From a virus: a stretch of DNA of 44,129 nucleotides. Each line of letters starts with the position of its first letter. The first letter of the stretch is position 1. The position numbers were made by a program, and so were the translations under genes. Of this stretch, positions 1 through 7,891 are shown in pieces. Where the stretch lies: positions 1 through 44,129 of the IMG/VR virus record IMGVR_UViG_3300023174_000009; one strand, 5' to 3'. Below the pieces are notes generated by a model. It saw nothing but the letters and a program-made list of their open reading frames with translations, made no database searches and was not told the DNA's origin.

Positions 1-127
1 GGATCCACCAACACCCTGGAGCTCGGCATCGTCGCGACCGCTGCGCTCACCCAGTACCGCGGCGTGACCGTCGCCGGCGCCGTCCCGGCTGCTGCCGCGA
101 CCGCGCTGGGCCTGGCCGCAACCGGCG
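1..127. repeat. Terminal overlap of circular contig, left copy
   Basis: Bases 1-127 are identical to 44003-44129. The repeat lies inside one gene and its reading frame continues correctly across the join, so it is the overlap of a circular sequence and not a biological terminal repeat. The unique circle is 44,002 bp. Confidence 0.95.
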
Positions 128-330
128 GCGCGATTGGCGACCGCGTGCCCGTGGTCGTGCTTGGCACCGCGATCGGTGAGGCCGGCGCCGCGATCACCGC
201 GGGAGCCGCGCTCGAATACGATTCGAGCGGCCGCGTGATCACCCGCTCGGCGGGCGTGACCATCGGCCGCGCGCTGTCGGCCGCCACCGCTTCAGGCGAC
301 CTCGTCGAAGTTTTCCTGATCCCCAGCTGA
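1..330 (+). CDS. Capsid decoration protein, DUF2190-like (3' part)
   Basis: This is the main part of a 112-residue protein whose ATG lies at 43994, across the circular junction. The joined protein begins MAIGSTNTLELGI and is Ala/Gly/Val-rich with a central stretch GDRVPVVVLGTAIGEAGAAI, typical of the small DUF2190 capsid cement proteins that bind the outside of HK97-fold capsids at three-fold sites. It sits between the protease/scaffold gene and the major capsid gene, the place occupied by gpD in lambda. The GTG at 64 is in frame but internal and is not the start. The stop is at 328-330. The family call rests on size, composition and position. Confidence 0.8.
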   Translation, partial: GSTNTLELGIVATAALTQYRGVTVAGAVPAAAATALGLAATGGAIGDRVPVVVLGTAIGEAGAAITAGAALEYDSSGRVITRSAGVTIGRALSAATASGDLVEVFLIPS

Positions 331-364
331 TCCACCCCGGGCAACTACCTTCTAGGAGCACCAC

Positions 365-1321
365 ATGCCGCAAATCACTCCCGCAGGCGCCCGGGTCATC
401 AACCCGGTCCTGACCAACATCGCGCAGGGCATCAAGCAGTCCGACTTCGTCGGCAGCGCCCTGTTCCCGATCGTCCCCGTCGCAATGCGCGCCGGCAACA
501 TCCTCACGTTCAACCGTGAGGATTTCATGCAGTATTCGAACATCGCGCGCGCTCCGGGTGAAAACACCCGCCGCGTGTCGTTCGGCTACTCGTCGGGCAC
601 GTTCGCGCTGGTGGACTACTCGGTCGAGGGTTCGCTGCCGATCGAGATCATGCAGGAAGCCAGCTCGGCTGCGAACGGGTTCTCGCTGGACGGTGCGATG
701 ATGGCGATGCAGAAGGCGTCGCGCATCCTGGCGCTGCGTACCGAGCTCGCCCAGGCCACCCTGGCGACCACCCTCAGCACCTACGCTGCCGCGAACCGGA
801 CCACCCTGTCCGGCACGGCGCAGTGGTCGGACTACACCGGCACCAGCAACCCGCTGTCGGTGATCGAGACTGGCAAGGAAGCGGTTCGCGCCGCCACTGG
901 CCGCCGTCCGAACACCTGCGTGATGGGCGCCTCCGTCATGGCCCGCCTGCGTCAGCACCCGGTCATCACCGACCGGATGAAGTACACCGGCCGCGACATC
1001 GCCACCACCGAAATTCTGGCCGGCCTGTTCGGCGTGGATCGTGTGCTGGTCGGTGATGCGGTGTGGTCGAACGACGCCGGCACGACTCTGAATGACGTGT
1101 GGGGCAAGCACCTGGTGCTGGCCTACACCGAGACCGACACCATCGCAAACTACGGCACCCCGACGTTCGGCTACACCTACAACCTGGGCGGCTACCCGGT
1201 CGTCGAGGAGCCGTACTACGACCGCAACAGCAAGACCTGGTTCTTCCCAGTGACCCGGGCCGAGGCGCCGGTCGTCGCTGCCGCGGGCGCTGGTTACTTC
1301 GTCCAGAACGCGGTGGCCTAA
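365..1321 (+). CDS. Major capsid protein (HK97 fold)
   Basis: The 318-residue product has the length and texture of an HK97-fold major capsid protein. It shows an N-terminal arm (MPQITPAGARVINPVLTNIA), an E-loop-like segment rich in Phe/Tyr near residues 50-80, a long helix near 105-140, and a C-terminal region with GRDIATTEILAGLFGVDRVLVGDA, which resembles the A-domain of phage capsid families. There is no N-terminal delta domain, in keeping with a separate scaffold made from the protease gene. It lies between the decoration gene and the head-tail joining genes. The ATG at 365 follows a TAGGAG site. The call rests on both sequence texture and gene order. Confidence 0.85.
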   Translation: MPQITPAGARVINPVLTNIAQGIKQSDFVGSALFPIVPVAMRAGNILTFNREDFMQYSNIARAPGENTRRVSFGYSSGTFALVDYSVEGSLPIEIMQEASSAANGFSLDGAMMAMQKASRILALRTELAQATLATTLSTYAAANRTTLSGTAQWSDYTGTSNPLSVIETGKEAVRAATGRRPNTCVMGASVMARLRQHPVITDRMKYTGRDIATTEILAGLFGVDRVLVGDAVWSNDAGTTLNDVWGKHLVLAYTETDTIANYGTPTFGYTYNLGGYPVVEEPYYDRNSKTWFFPVTRAEAPVVAAAGAGYFVQNAVA

Positions 1322-1500
1322 TGGCACGGCACATCGTGGTTCAGGGTCCCGTCGAGCACGACGGGGCCGTCTATCACGACGGGGACGAGGTGGAGCTATC
1401 CGCCTTGTCTGCCGAGGTGCTGCTGGCCGTCGGTGTGGTCGAGCCAAAGCCGGCTGGGAAGAAGGCGAAGGAAGCTGCCAGCAAGGCCGCGGAGGAGTGA
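1321..1500 (+). CDS. Small head-region protein of unknown function
   Basis: A 59-residue protein starting at an ATG that overlaps the capsid stop by one base (TAATG), so translation is coupled. It has an N-terminal beta-rich half (MARHIVVQGPVEHDGAVYHDGDEV) and a charged Lys/Ala/Glu tail. Proteins of this size in this place occur in many lambda-like phages between capsid and head-tail joining genes, but I do not recognise a named family. A role in head completion is inferred from position only. Confidence 0.6.
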   Translation: MARHIVVQGPVEHDGAVYHDGDEVELSALSAEVLLAVGVVEPKPAGKKAKEAASKAAEE

Positions 1501-1503
1501 TCC

Positions 1504-1785
1504 GTGGCGTTCGCGGAGGACCTCACGCAGTTCTTCGACGCGGCTGAGTTCGCTCAGGCCGCGACGTGGGGGGCTCTGAGCGCGAACGTGATCCTGGACA
1601 CGCCGACGGAGGATCAGCTTGGCGGCAAGGCGCTGGGCATGATTTTCGAGGTCACGTTGCCGACGGCGAGCTGGCCGAACATCGCGCGCGGCGCGTCCGT
1701 GACCATCGCGGGAGTGTCCTACACGGTGCGCGAGGTCCGTCTACTTGACGACGGCGCGTTGAAGAAACTGGCCCTGCAGAAATGA
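1504..1785 (+). CDS. Head-tail joining protein, gpFII-like
   Basis: The 93-residue product starts at GTG 1504. It has the pattern of the lambda gpFII group: an N-terminal helical stretch AEDLTQFFDAAEFAQAATW, then a beta-rich core ending in GVSYTVREVRLLDDGALKKLAL, which matches the typical ending of these joining proteins. In lambda, gpFII binds the connector and forms the site to which the tail attaches. Here the gene follows the capsid genes and precedes the tail terminator candidate, as expected. It overlaps the next gene by 4 bases (ATGA). Confidence 0.65.
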   Translation: MAFAEDLTQFFDAAEFAQAATWGALSANVILDTPTEDQLGGKALGMIFEVTLPTASWPNIARGASVTIAGVSYTVREVRLLDDGALKKLALQK

Positions 1786-2201
1786 GCAAGCGCGAGCAGA
1801 TCTTGGCCGCAGTGGTGACGGCACTCGCCGGGACGACCGGCGTCGGTTCGCGGATCTTTCGCAGCCGCGAGGACGCGCTCGACGCTGCCGAGTCCCCGTC
1901 GCTGATCGTGATGCCGGACTCGGAGGAGCCGCAGGAGCTGACGAACGGACTGGTCGAGGCGAAGCTGCAGTTCTCGGTCCATGTCTTTGCGCGAGCGGTG
2001 TCGGCGCCGGATACGACGGCCGACGCGACTGCAGAATCGGTGCACGCGAAGCTGCTGGCCGCTCCGACGCTGGGCGGACTGGCGATCGACCTGTCCGAAG
2101 CTGGGACGGAGTGGGATTTTGACCAGGCTGACCAGACCTCCGTGATTGTCCGGATGCGGTTCGTGGCCTGGTATCGGCACGCGAGGGCGAGCCTCGCATG
2201 A
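1782..2201 (+). CDS. Tail terminator-like minor tail protein (gpU-like)
   Basis: A 139-residue protein starting with MSKREQILAAVVTALAG, an N-terminal amphipathic helix typical of tail terminator and completion proteins. It continues with an alternating beta region (SLIVMPDSEEPQEL, LQFSVHVFARA) and ends with strand VIVRMRFVAWYRH. In lambda-like tails such proteins cap the tail tube and fix its length by forming a hexameric ring. The position just before the tail tube gene supports this. The exact family is not certain; a gpZ-type role is less likely because a gpZ-like protein is found at 36353. Confidence 0.55.
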   Translation: MSKREQILAAVVTALAGTTGVGSRIFRSREDALDAAESPSLIVMPDSEEPQELTNGLVEAKLQFSVHVFARAVSAPDTTADATAESVHAKLLAAPTLGGLAIDLSEAGTEWDFDQADQTSVIVRMRFVAWYRHARASLA

Positions 2202-2242
2202 TGATCAACCAATGGGCCGCGGGCGGCCTCTAGGAGTAGAAA

Positions 2243-3397
2243 ATGCCTTTGCTTTTTCGCAAGCGCGTGCTGACGGCCGCCGTCGAAACGACCTACGGCA
2301 CCGACGCATCGCCGACCGGATCGAATGCGATCCTGGTGCGCAACATGAGCGTGACGCCGCAGGATGCGGACCTGACCGACCGCGACCTGGTGCGTCCCTA
2401 CATCGGCCGCTCTGAGCAGCTGCCAAGCGGGATCCGAGCTCGGGCGGAGTTTGAGGTCGAAATCGCCGGAACGGGCACCGCGGGCATCGCCGCCGGCTAC
2501 GGCCCGCTGCTGCGCGCGTGCGGCATGGCGCAGACCCTGCTGGCCGCCGCGGTGACCGGAACGGCGCAGGCTGGCGCGACGAACACGATCACGCTGGCCG
2601 CTGCCGCGTCGGCGGTGGACGGGTTCTACGTCGGCATGCCGATCGCGATCACGGGCGGCACGGGTTCCGGCCAGACGGCGATGATCACCGGCTACGTCGG
2701 CTCGACGAAGATCGCCACCGTGGCGCGGAACTGGACCGTCACGCCGGGCGCGACCAGCACCTACAGCATCTCGGCGAATGCAATCTACCGGCCGGTGTCC
2801 GCGTCGTTCGATTCGGTGTCGCTCTACTTCAACGTGGACGGCGTGCTGCACAAGCTGCTGGGCGCGCGCGGCACGGTGTCGGTGTCGATGAAGGTGAAGG
2901 ACATTCCGGTTTTCAAGTTCGCAATGACCGGCATCTACCAGGCCGTGACGGACACGGCCGCGGTGACGCCGGTCTACACCGCGTTCCAGACCCCGCTGCC
3001 GGTGACGAACACGAACACCAGCACGTTCTCGCTGCACGGCATCGGCGCGGTGCTGTCGGAGATGTCGATCGACATGGCCGTCGCAATCGCGCACCGCACG
3101 CTGGTCGGTGGCGCCGAGGCGGTACTGATCACCGACCGCGAGCCGGTGGGGAGTTTCACGGTCGAGGCCGACACCGTCGCGAACGCCGACTGGTGGACCC
3201 GCGCGCGCAGCGCGACGCTCGGCTCGCTGGGCATCATCCACGGCACGACGGCCGGCAACCGCGTCTCGATCGCGTCGGCGAACGTGCAGCTCACGACCCC
3301 GACCTACGTCGAAATGGACGGGATCGCGATGGTGCAGATGGGCGCCAACTTCGTGCCGGTGACCGGCAACGACGAAATGCACATCTGCGTGTTCTGA
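2243..3397 (+). CDS. Major tail tube protein
   Basis: A 384-residue protein preceded by TAGGAG and followed directly by the gpG/gpT frameshift pair, the standard place for the tail tube gene. The first part has the common tube opening LFRKRVLTAAVETTYGTDA and contains RARAEFEVEIAGTGTAG. Residues about 105-185 (NTITLAAAASAVDGFYVGMP to ATSTYSI) look like an added beta domain, since the tube fold resumes with RPVSASFDSVSLYFNVDGV. Tube subunits with such extra domains display them on the tail outside. The extra domain explains the length beyond that of lambda gpV. Confidence 0.8.
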   Translation: MPLLFRKRVLTAAVETTYGTDASPTGSNAILVRNMSVTPQDADLTDRDLVRPYIGRSEQLPSGIRARAEFEVEIAGTGTAGIAAGYGPLLRACGMAQTLLAAAVTGTAQAGATNTITLAAAASAVDGFYVGMPIAITGGTGSGQTAMITGYVGSTKIATVARNWTVTPGATSTYSISANAIYRPVSASFDSVSLYFNVDGVLHKLLGARGTVSVSMKVKDIPVFKFAMTGIYQAVTDTAAVTPVYTAFQTPLPVTNTNTSTFSLHGIGAVLSEMSIDMAVAIAHRTLVGGAEAVLITDREPVGSFTVEADTVANADWWTRARSATLGSLGIIHGTTAGNRVSIASANVQLTTPTYVEMDGIAMVQMGANFVPVTGNDEMHICVF

Positions 3398-3407
3398 GGA
3401 CGGACGA

Positions 3408-3746
3408 ATGTTCAAGCTGAACCAGACGGCGACGTACTTTTGGCCGGTCACCGTGGCGGTGCCGGCCGACGGCGGACGGCACGAGAAGGAGACGTTCGAC
3501 GGGGAGTTTCGCCGGATGTCGCAGTCGAGGCTGAAAGACCTGCAGGCGCAGATTGAGGCCGGGAAGATGACCGACGACGGCTTCGTGCGCGAGGTGCTGG
3601 TCGGCTGGAAGGGTGTGACAAGCGGCGGCGAGGACGTGCCGTTCTCGGCGAGCGCGCTCGACCAACTGCTGGACATCCCGCAGGTGGCCGCCTCGATCGT
3701 CGTGGCTTTCGCCGAGTCCCACGCCGGGATCATCCGAAAAAACTGA
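3408..3746 (+). CDS. Tail assembly chaperone, gpG-like (zero-frame product)
   Basis: The 112-residue product is encoded between the tube gene and the tape measure gene. It has the acidic, helical make-up of tail assembly chaperones, with YFWPVTVAVPADGGRHEKETF at the N-terminus and SASALDQLLDIPQVAASIV near the end. Such chaperones coat the tape measure and recruit tube subunits. The gene ends ...CGA AAA AAC TGA, placing a slippery heptamer immediately before the stop, so that a fraction of ribosomes make a longer gpGT-type protein. Confidence 0.8.
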   Translation: MFKLNQTATYFWPVTVAVPADGGRHEKETFDGEFRRMSQSRLKDLQAQIEAGKMTDDGFVREVLVGWKGVTSGGEDVPFSASALDQLLDIPQVAASIVVAFAESHAGIIRKN

Positions 3747-3778
3747 TCGCCGCCGCCGAGCACTGGGCTCGCGGCGGC
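3737..3778 (+). promoter_or_regulatory. Programmed -1 ribosomal frameshift signal (gpG to gpGT)
   Basis: The heptamer A AAA AAC lies at 3737-3743 in the correct frame of gpG, with the zero-frame TGA directly after it at 3744-3746. After a spacer of about 5 bases a strong GC-rich hairpin follows: arm GCCGCCGC at 3749-3756 pairs exactly with GCGGCGGC at 3771-3778, and GAGC at 3758-3761 pairs with GCTC at 3767-3770, with one bulged C. Slippery site, spacer and stem-loop together form a textbook -1 frameshift element, expected at the lambda G-T junction. Confidence 0.92.
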
Positions 3779-4087
3779 AAAACCGACAACGGGGACGCGC
3801 TGGCCGACCTGGATGCACTTGGTGGCGCGCCGCAGGAGTGGATCGACGCGCTGTGCAACGACGAGCAGGACCTGGAGATTGAGTCGGACAACTGGCCGGT
3901 GATGCAGGCGTGGATGCGGGTGCAGACACAATGGCGGGCGGGCATGGGCGGGTACTACGGACTGGACTACGCGGCCGTCGATGTGGCGCTGCGTCGGGCT
4001 AGAATCGAGGATGACGACGGGGCAATATTCGCCGGCCTGCAGGTCATGGAATTCGCCGCGTTGCGCGCGATGAACGCGAAGGAGTGA
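3743..4087 (+). CDS. Tail assembly chaperone extension, gpT-like (read by -1 frameshift)
   Basis: This open frame of 114 codons after the slip has no good start of its own. It is joined to gpG by -1 frameshifting at 3737-3743 to give a fusion of about 226 residues. The segment begins LIAAAEHWARGG and contains WIDALCNDEQDLEI and MQAWMRVQTQWRAGMGGYYG. The last pattern fits the T domain of tail chaperones, which binds the tail tube protein. The frame ends at TGA 4085-4087, four bases before the tape measure start. Confidence 0.82.
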   Translation: MIAAAEHWARGGKTDNGDALADLDALGGAPQEWIDALCNDEQDLEIESDNWPVMQAWMRVQTQWRAGMGGYYGLDYAAVDVALRRARIEDDDGAIFAGLQVMEFAALRAMNAKE

Positions 4088-4090
4088 TGC

Positions 4091-6367
4091 GTGGACATTC
4101 AGGCGGCGTTCAAAATCACCGCGGGCGTGACCGGCCAGCAGGCAATCGACAAGCTGCACGACAGCGTCGGCAAGCTGAACGAAGGCATCACGAAAATCCC
4201 GGGCATGGCGAAGGCCGCCGGCATGGCGCTCGTCGGCCTCGGCGCGGGCGTGTCGCTGGCGGTGCTGAAAGGCAAATTTGACGACATGGTTGAGTCGATG
4301 CTCCGGATTAAGGACGGAGCGGAGAAGGTCGGCTCGACCGTTGAGAAGTTCGGCGCGCTGGCGCAGGCCGCAAGAGTGACGGGCGACGACATCGGCGTGA
4401 TTGAGTCCGGCATCATCAAGATGAACAAGGCGCTGGCCGGCTCCGACGACGAGGCAAAGGGCGCAGCAAAGGCGCTGTCCGCCATCGGGCTGAACATTGC
4501 GGATCTGCGGCGCATGGATCCGGCGGACGCATTCACAAGCATCGCCGTCGCGCTGTCGAAATTTCAGGATTCTGGCGGGAAGACTGCGCTGGTGATGGAC
4601 GTATTCGGGAAGAACGGCGCGCAGCTGCTGCCGTTTCTGAAGGACTACGTCGAGATCGGGGACCAGATCTCCAAGGTCACGGCGAAGCAAGCCGAGGAGG
4701 CTGAAAACTACGACCGCGCCGTGCGCCGGCTGACCGCATCGAAGCAGGATCTCTACAAGGTCATCGGGGTGCAGCTGCTGCCGGTGGCGAACGACTTCGT
4801 GACGGCGCTGCTGAACGTGAGCAACGGCACGAATGGGGTGAAGTCCGCGGCGAAAGGCCTGGCCGACGACGGAACCTTCACGTCGGTGTTCCGCGAAGGC
4901 GCGCGGGCGGCTGCCGCGATGCTGGACGTGGTCGACCTGGTGGGGAAGGCCCTGATGCAGGTCGCTGACTCGGCACGGGTCGTGTGGAACGACATCAAGG
5001 TCCTGATGTCCGGCCTAAACGTGCTGAACCCGGTGGCGCAGTACGACCGGGTCACGAACGGCAAGGGCCTACTGGACGACTTCAAGGCCACAGTGGAGGA
5101 GCGGAACAAGTTCCTTGACGAGGCGAACAAACGCATGGCCGCTCGGTTTGGCGGTTCGCTGACCCCGTACACGGACGCGCTCGAAAAGCAGTTCACGCAG
5201 CGCGACAGCGGGGTGACCGCACCCGATGCAAAGAAGGGCTCGCTGGCCGGCTACCAGTCGCGCACGCCGACGCAGCAGCAGGTGGCCGACCCGTTCCAGA
5301 CCGCGCTGGACTCGCTGGGCCGCGACGCGGCGAAGTTCCAATGGCAGACCGAGCACATCCAGCAGTACGCGGAGAAGATCGATTCCGCGCGCGAGGCGCA
5401 GGTGCGGTTCGACGTGGAGCAGGGCAAGTTCAAGGACCTGACCGAAACGCAAAAGACGCTGCTGATCATGCAGGCGGAGGCGGTGGACCGCTACGCCGAG
5501 CAACTGCGCCATGCGAAGATCGCGCTGGATGTGACGAACCAGACCAAGGCCATCGAGGCGAACACCGACGCGCTGGGCGAGAACAAGCTGCAGCGGGACA
5601 TGGCCGCGTTCTCGCAGCAACTGGAGAACCAGGGGATCACCTTGGGGACGGAGCTGTACGCGAAACTGACGAACGCACGGCGCCAGGCGCTCGAGCGCGC
5701 AAAGGAGCAGCGCGCGAACCCGCTGCTGGGCATCCAGGAGGGCATGGCCGACCTGGGCGACATGGTGGCGGACAAGGCCACGCAGATGAAGGACCTGCTG
5801 ACCGGGGCGTTCAATTCGGCGACCGACGCGCTGACAAATTTCGTCATGACGGGCAAGCTGAACTTCAAAGATTTTGCGCGCTCAATCCTGGCGGACCTTG
5901 CGAAGATGATCATCAAGCAGCAGCTGTTCAACCTGTTGTCAGCGGGAAAAAACCTGCTGTTTGGCGGCGGGTCGGTAACCGTTTCGGGCACTCCGTCGAT
6001 CGCAGCAATGGCCGCAAACGGGGCGGCCTTTGACGGCGGCGTGCGGGCCTTTGCGTCCGGCGGGGTGGTGAACCAACCGACGCTGTTCAAGTTCGCGCAG
6101 GGCGGGGCGATGCGCAACGGCCTGATGGGCGAGGCCGGGCCGGAGGCGATCTTGCCGCTGAAGCGCGACTCCGCTGGCCGCCTTGGCGTGGCTGCGTCAG
6201 GTGGCGGCACGGGCGACATCAACGTGGTGGTTCAGGTCAGCCCGTCTGGCGGCAGCGAGTCGGTCAACAAGAGCGGCCGCATGGGCGACCTGGGCAAGAT
6301 GGTGGGCGCCGCCGTGCGCGCCGAAATCGTGAAGCAGCAGCGGCCTGGCGGCCTGCTGTACGCCTGA
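4091..6367 (+). CDS. Tail tape measure protein, lambda gpH family
   Basis: The 758-residue protein sets tail length and is expelled during DNA injection. The N-terminal 250 residues are helical with heptad-like patterns, hydrophobic stretch GMALVGLGAGVSLAVL at about residues 44-60, and a long coiled region at about 420-550. Near the C-terminus are two hallmarks of the gpH family: FKDFARSILADLAKMIIKQQ (about 595-615) and the Gly-rich GGVVNQPTLF...GLMGEAGPEAILPL (about 655-695). The GTG at 4091 is chosen because it keeps the family N-terminus and lies just after the gpT stop. At 758 residues it is shorter than lambda gpH (853), so the tail should be somewhat shorter. Confidence 0.9.
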   Translation: MDIQAAFKITAGVTGQQAIDKLHDSVGKLNEGITKIPGMAKAAGMALVGLGAGVSLAVLKGKFDDMVESMLRIKDGAEKVGSTVEKFGALAQAARVTGDDIGVIESGIIKMNKALAGSDDEAKGAAKALSAIGLNIADLRRMDPADAFTSIAVALSKFQDSGGKTALVMDVFGKNGAQLLPFLKDYVEIGDQISKVTAKQAEEAENYDRAVRRLTASKQDLYKVIGVQLLPVANDFVTALLNVSNGTNGVKSAAKGLADDGTFTSVFREGARAAAAMLDVVDLVGKALMQVADSARVVWNDIKVLMSGLNVLNPVAQYDRVTNGKGLLDDFKATVEERNKFLDEANKRMAARFGGSLTPYTDALEKQFTQRDSGVTAPDAKKGSLAGYQSRTPTQQQVADPFQTALDSLGRDAAKFQWQTEHIQQYAEKIDSAREAQVRFDVEQGKFKDLTETQKTLLIMQAEAVDRYAEQLRHAKIALDVTNQTKAIEANTDALGENKLQRDMAAFSQQLENQGITLGTELYAKLTNARRQALERAKEQRANPLLGIQEGMADLGDMVADKATQMKDLLTGAFNSATDALTNFVMTGKLNFKDFARSILADLAKMIIKQQLFNLLSAGKNLLFGGGSVTVSGTPSIAAMAANGAAFDGGVRAFASGGVVNQPTLFKFAQGGAMRNGLMGEAGPEAILPLKRDSAGRLGVAASGGGTGDINVVVQVSPSGGSESVNKSGRMGDLGKMVGAAVRAEIVKQQRPGGLLYA

Positions 6368-6369
6368 TC

Positions 6370-6702
6370 ATGGCAACCTGGACCATCGCCCCATCGTTCT
6401 CGGCGCAGCTCGACGAGGAGCCGCGCGTGCTGGCGTCGCAGTTCGGCGACGGCTACACCCAGCGCGTGGGCGACGGCATCAACATCAGCTTGCGCAAGTG
6501 GTCGCTGCGCTTTGACGCTCGCACATCAACCGAGCGCGACGCGATCCTGGCCGCCCTGCGCGCGGAGAATGGCATCACGTCTTTCGACTGGACCGACCCG
6601 CTGGGCTACACCGGCAAGTGGGTCTGCAAGAAGTGGAGCACGATCCTGAATAATGCGGCCAGCAGTTCGGTGGGCGCCGTGTTTGAGGAGGTTCCAGCTT
6701 GA
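6370..6702 (+). CDS. Minor tail protein, gpM family
   Basis: The 110-residue protein has the features of lambda gpM-type tail-tip proteins: FGDGYTQRVGDGIN near residue 25, WSLRFDARTSTERDAILAAL around 45-65, and the closing aromatic block GITSFDWTDPLGYTGKWVCKKW. It starts three bases after the tape measure stop and overlaps the gpL-like gene by four bases. In lambda, gpM joins the tip complex late in assembly between the gpH-containing core and the tube. Size and neighbours match the family. Confidence 0.88.
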   Translation: MATWTIAPSFSAQLDEEPRVLASQFGDGYTQRVGDGINISLRKWSLRFDARTSTERDAILAALRAENGITSFDWTDPLGYTGKWVCKKWSTILNNAASSSVGAVFEEVPA

Positions 6703-7883
6703 CCATCCAGCAGGACATTCACGCGCTGGCTGCCGGCCAGCTCGTGGAGCTGTTCGAGATCGACAGCACCGCGCTGGGAGGCAACGTGCTGCGCGTGCAT
6801 GCCGGCACCAACGGGCTCGGAGGCAACGTCGTCTGGCAGGGCCAGACCTACCAGCCGTTCCCGATCGAGGCATCCGGCTTCGAGTTCTCTGGCAAGGGTC
6901 AGATCCCGCGGCCGGTGCTGCGCATCGCCAACGTGACCGGCTACATGGGAACACTGGTGCGGTCGTTCGACGACCTGGTCGGCGCCAAGGTAACGCGCCG
7001 CCGCACAATGGTGAAGTACCTCGACGCCGTGAACTTCCTCTCTGCCAGGCGCAACCTGCTGCAGCGCACCGAGTCGTTCGACCTGTCGCCGTGGTCGCTG
7101 CGCACGAGCACGGTGGCGCCGGATGCGGCCATGGCGCCGAACGGGACCACCACCGCGGATACCATCACGTCCCTTAGTGATATCGGCGTGTTCCAGAACG
7201 TCGGCGCTTCCATCGGAGCAACCTACGTTGCATCGATTCATGCCAGGGCGGGCACTGCGCCGACCCTGCGCCTGCGCGACGGCGCGAACAACTTTTCCAT
7301 CGACTACACGTTCAGCTCCCAGGCAGTCAGCGTCGCGGGGCTGTCGGCCGGCAACTATGGCGTGATCGACGCCGGCAACGGCTGGTTCCGACTCTGGATT
7401 CGCTACGTCGCCAGTGTCGGCCTTAACTTCAACCCGCGGCCGACGACAGCCGGGACCATCGTGTTGTGGGGAGCGCAGCTGGAGCAGGATTCCGCCCTTA
7501 CCGCCTACCAGCCGGTGCTTGGGACGACGTTCTCGCAGAACCCAACGGCCGACCCGACTGCTGCGCTGCCGGACGACATCTACTACATCGACCGCAAGTC
7601 GTCAGAGAACAAGGTGCTGATCGAGTTTGAGCTGGCGGCGAACTTCGACCTGGCCGGCGTGATGCTGCCAAAACGCACGCTGATCCAGAACGTCTGCACC
7701 TGGAAGTACCGCGGCACCGAGTGCGGATACGCCGGCACCAGCTACTTCGACGCGAACGACCTGTCCGTCGGCACGGTTGGCGCCGACGTCTGCGGCAAGC
7801 GGCTGACGTCCTGCAAAGCCCGGTTCGGAAGCGCAGCGGAGCTGCCCTACGGCGGCTTCCCGGCCGTCGGCCTGACGTCGTAG
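6699..7883 (+). CDS. Minor tail protein, gpL family, with inserted beta domain
   Basis: The 394-residue product is longer than lambda gpL (232). Residues 1-115 and about 275-394 follow gpL: GFEFSGKGQIPRPVLRIAN at the front, RTLIQNVCTWKYRGTECGY at the back. Four cysteines in the C-terminal part (VC...TEC...VCGKRLTSC) match the residues that hold an iron-sulfur cluster in lambda gpL (established knowledge). Between them, residues about 115-275 form an extra domain that begins NLLQRTESFDLSPWSL and ends WGAQLEQDSALTAYQP, the pattern of carbohydrate-binding-like beta-sandwich modules found in phage spikes and fibres. The insertion may place a surface-binding domain on the tail tip. The start overlaps gpM by four bases. 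Confidence 0.88.
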   Translation: MTIQQDIHALAAGQLVELFEIDSTALGGNVLRVHAGTNGLGGNVVWQGQTYQPFPIEASGFEFSGKGQIPRPVLRIANVTGYMGTLVRSFDDLVGAKVTRRRTMVKYLDAVNFLSARRNLLQRTESFDLSPWSLRTSTVAPDAAMAPNGTTTADTITSLSDIGVFQNVGASIGATYVASIHARAGTAPTLRLRDGANNFSIDYTFSSQAVSVAGLSAGNYGVIDAGNGWFRLWIRYVASVGLNFNPRPTTAGTIVLWGAQLEQDSALTAYQPVLGTTFSQNPTADPTAALPDDIYYIDRKSSENKVLIEFELAANFDLAGVMLPKRTLIQNVCTWKYRGTECGYAGTSYFDANDLSVGTVGADVCGKRLTSCKARFGSAAELPYGGFPAVGLTS

Positions 7884-7891
7884 CGACCGCT

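Noticed and set aside
1652-4690. A 1,012-codon open frame on the - strand across the tail genes
   Set aside because: It is antisense to well-supported genes in GC-rich DNA, with low-complexity Arg/His/Asp-rich translation, so it is a shadow frame.
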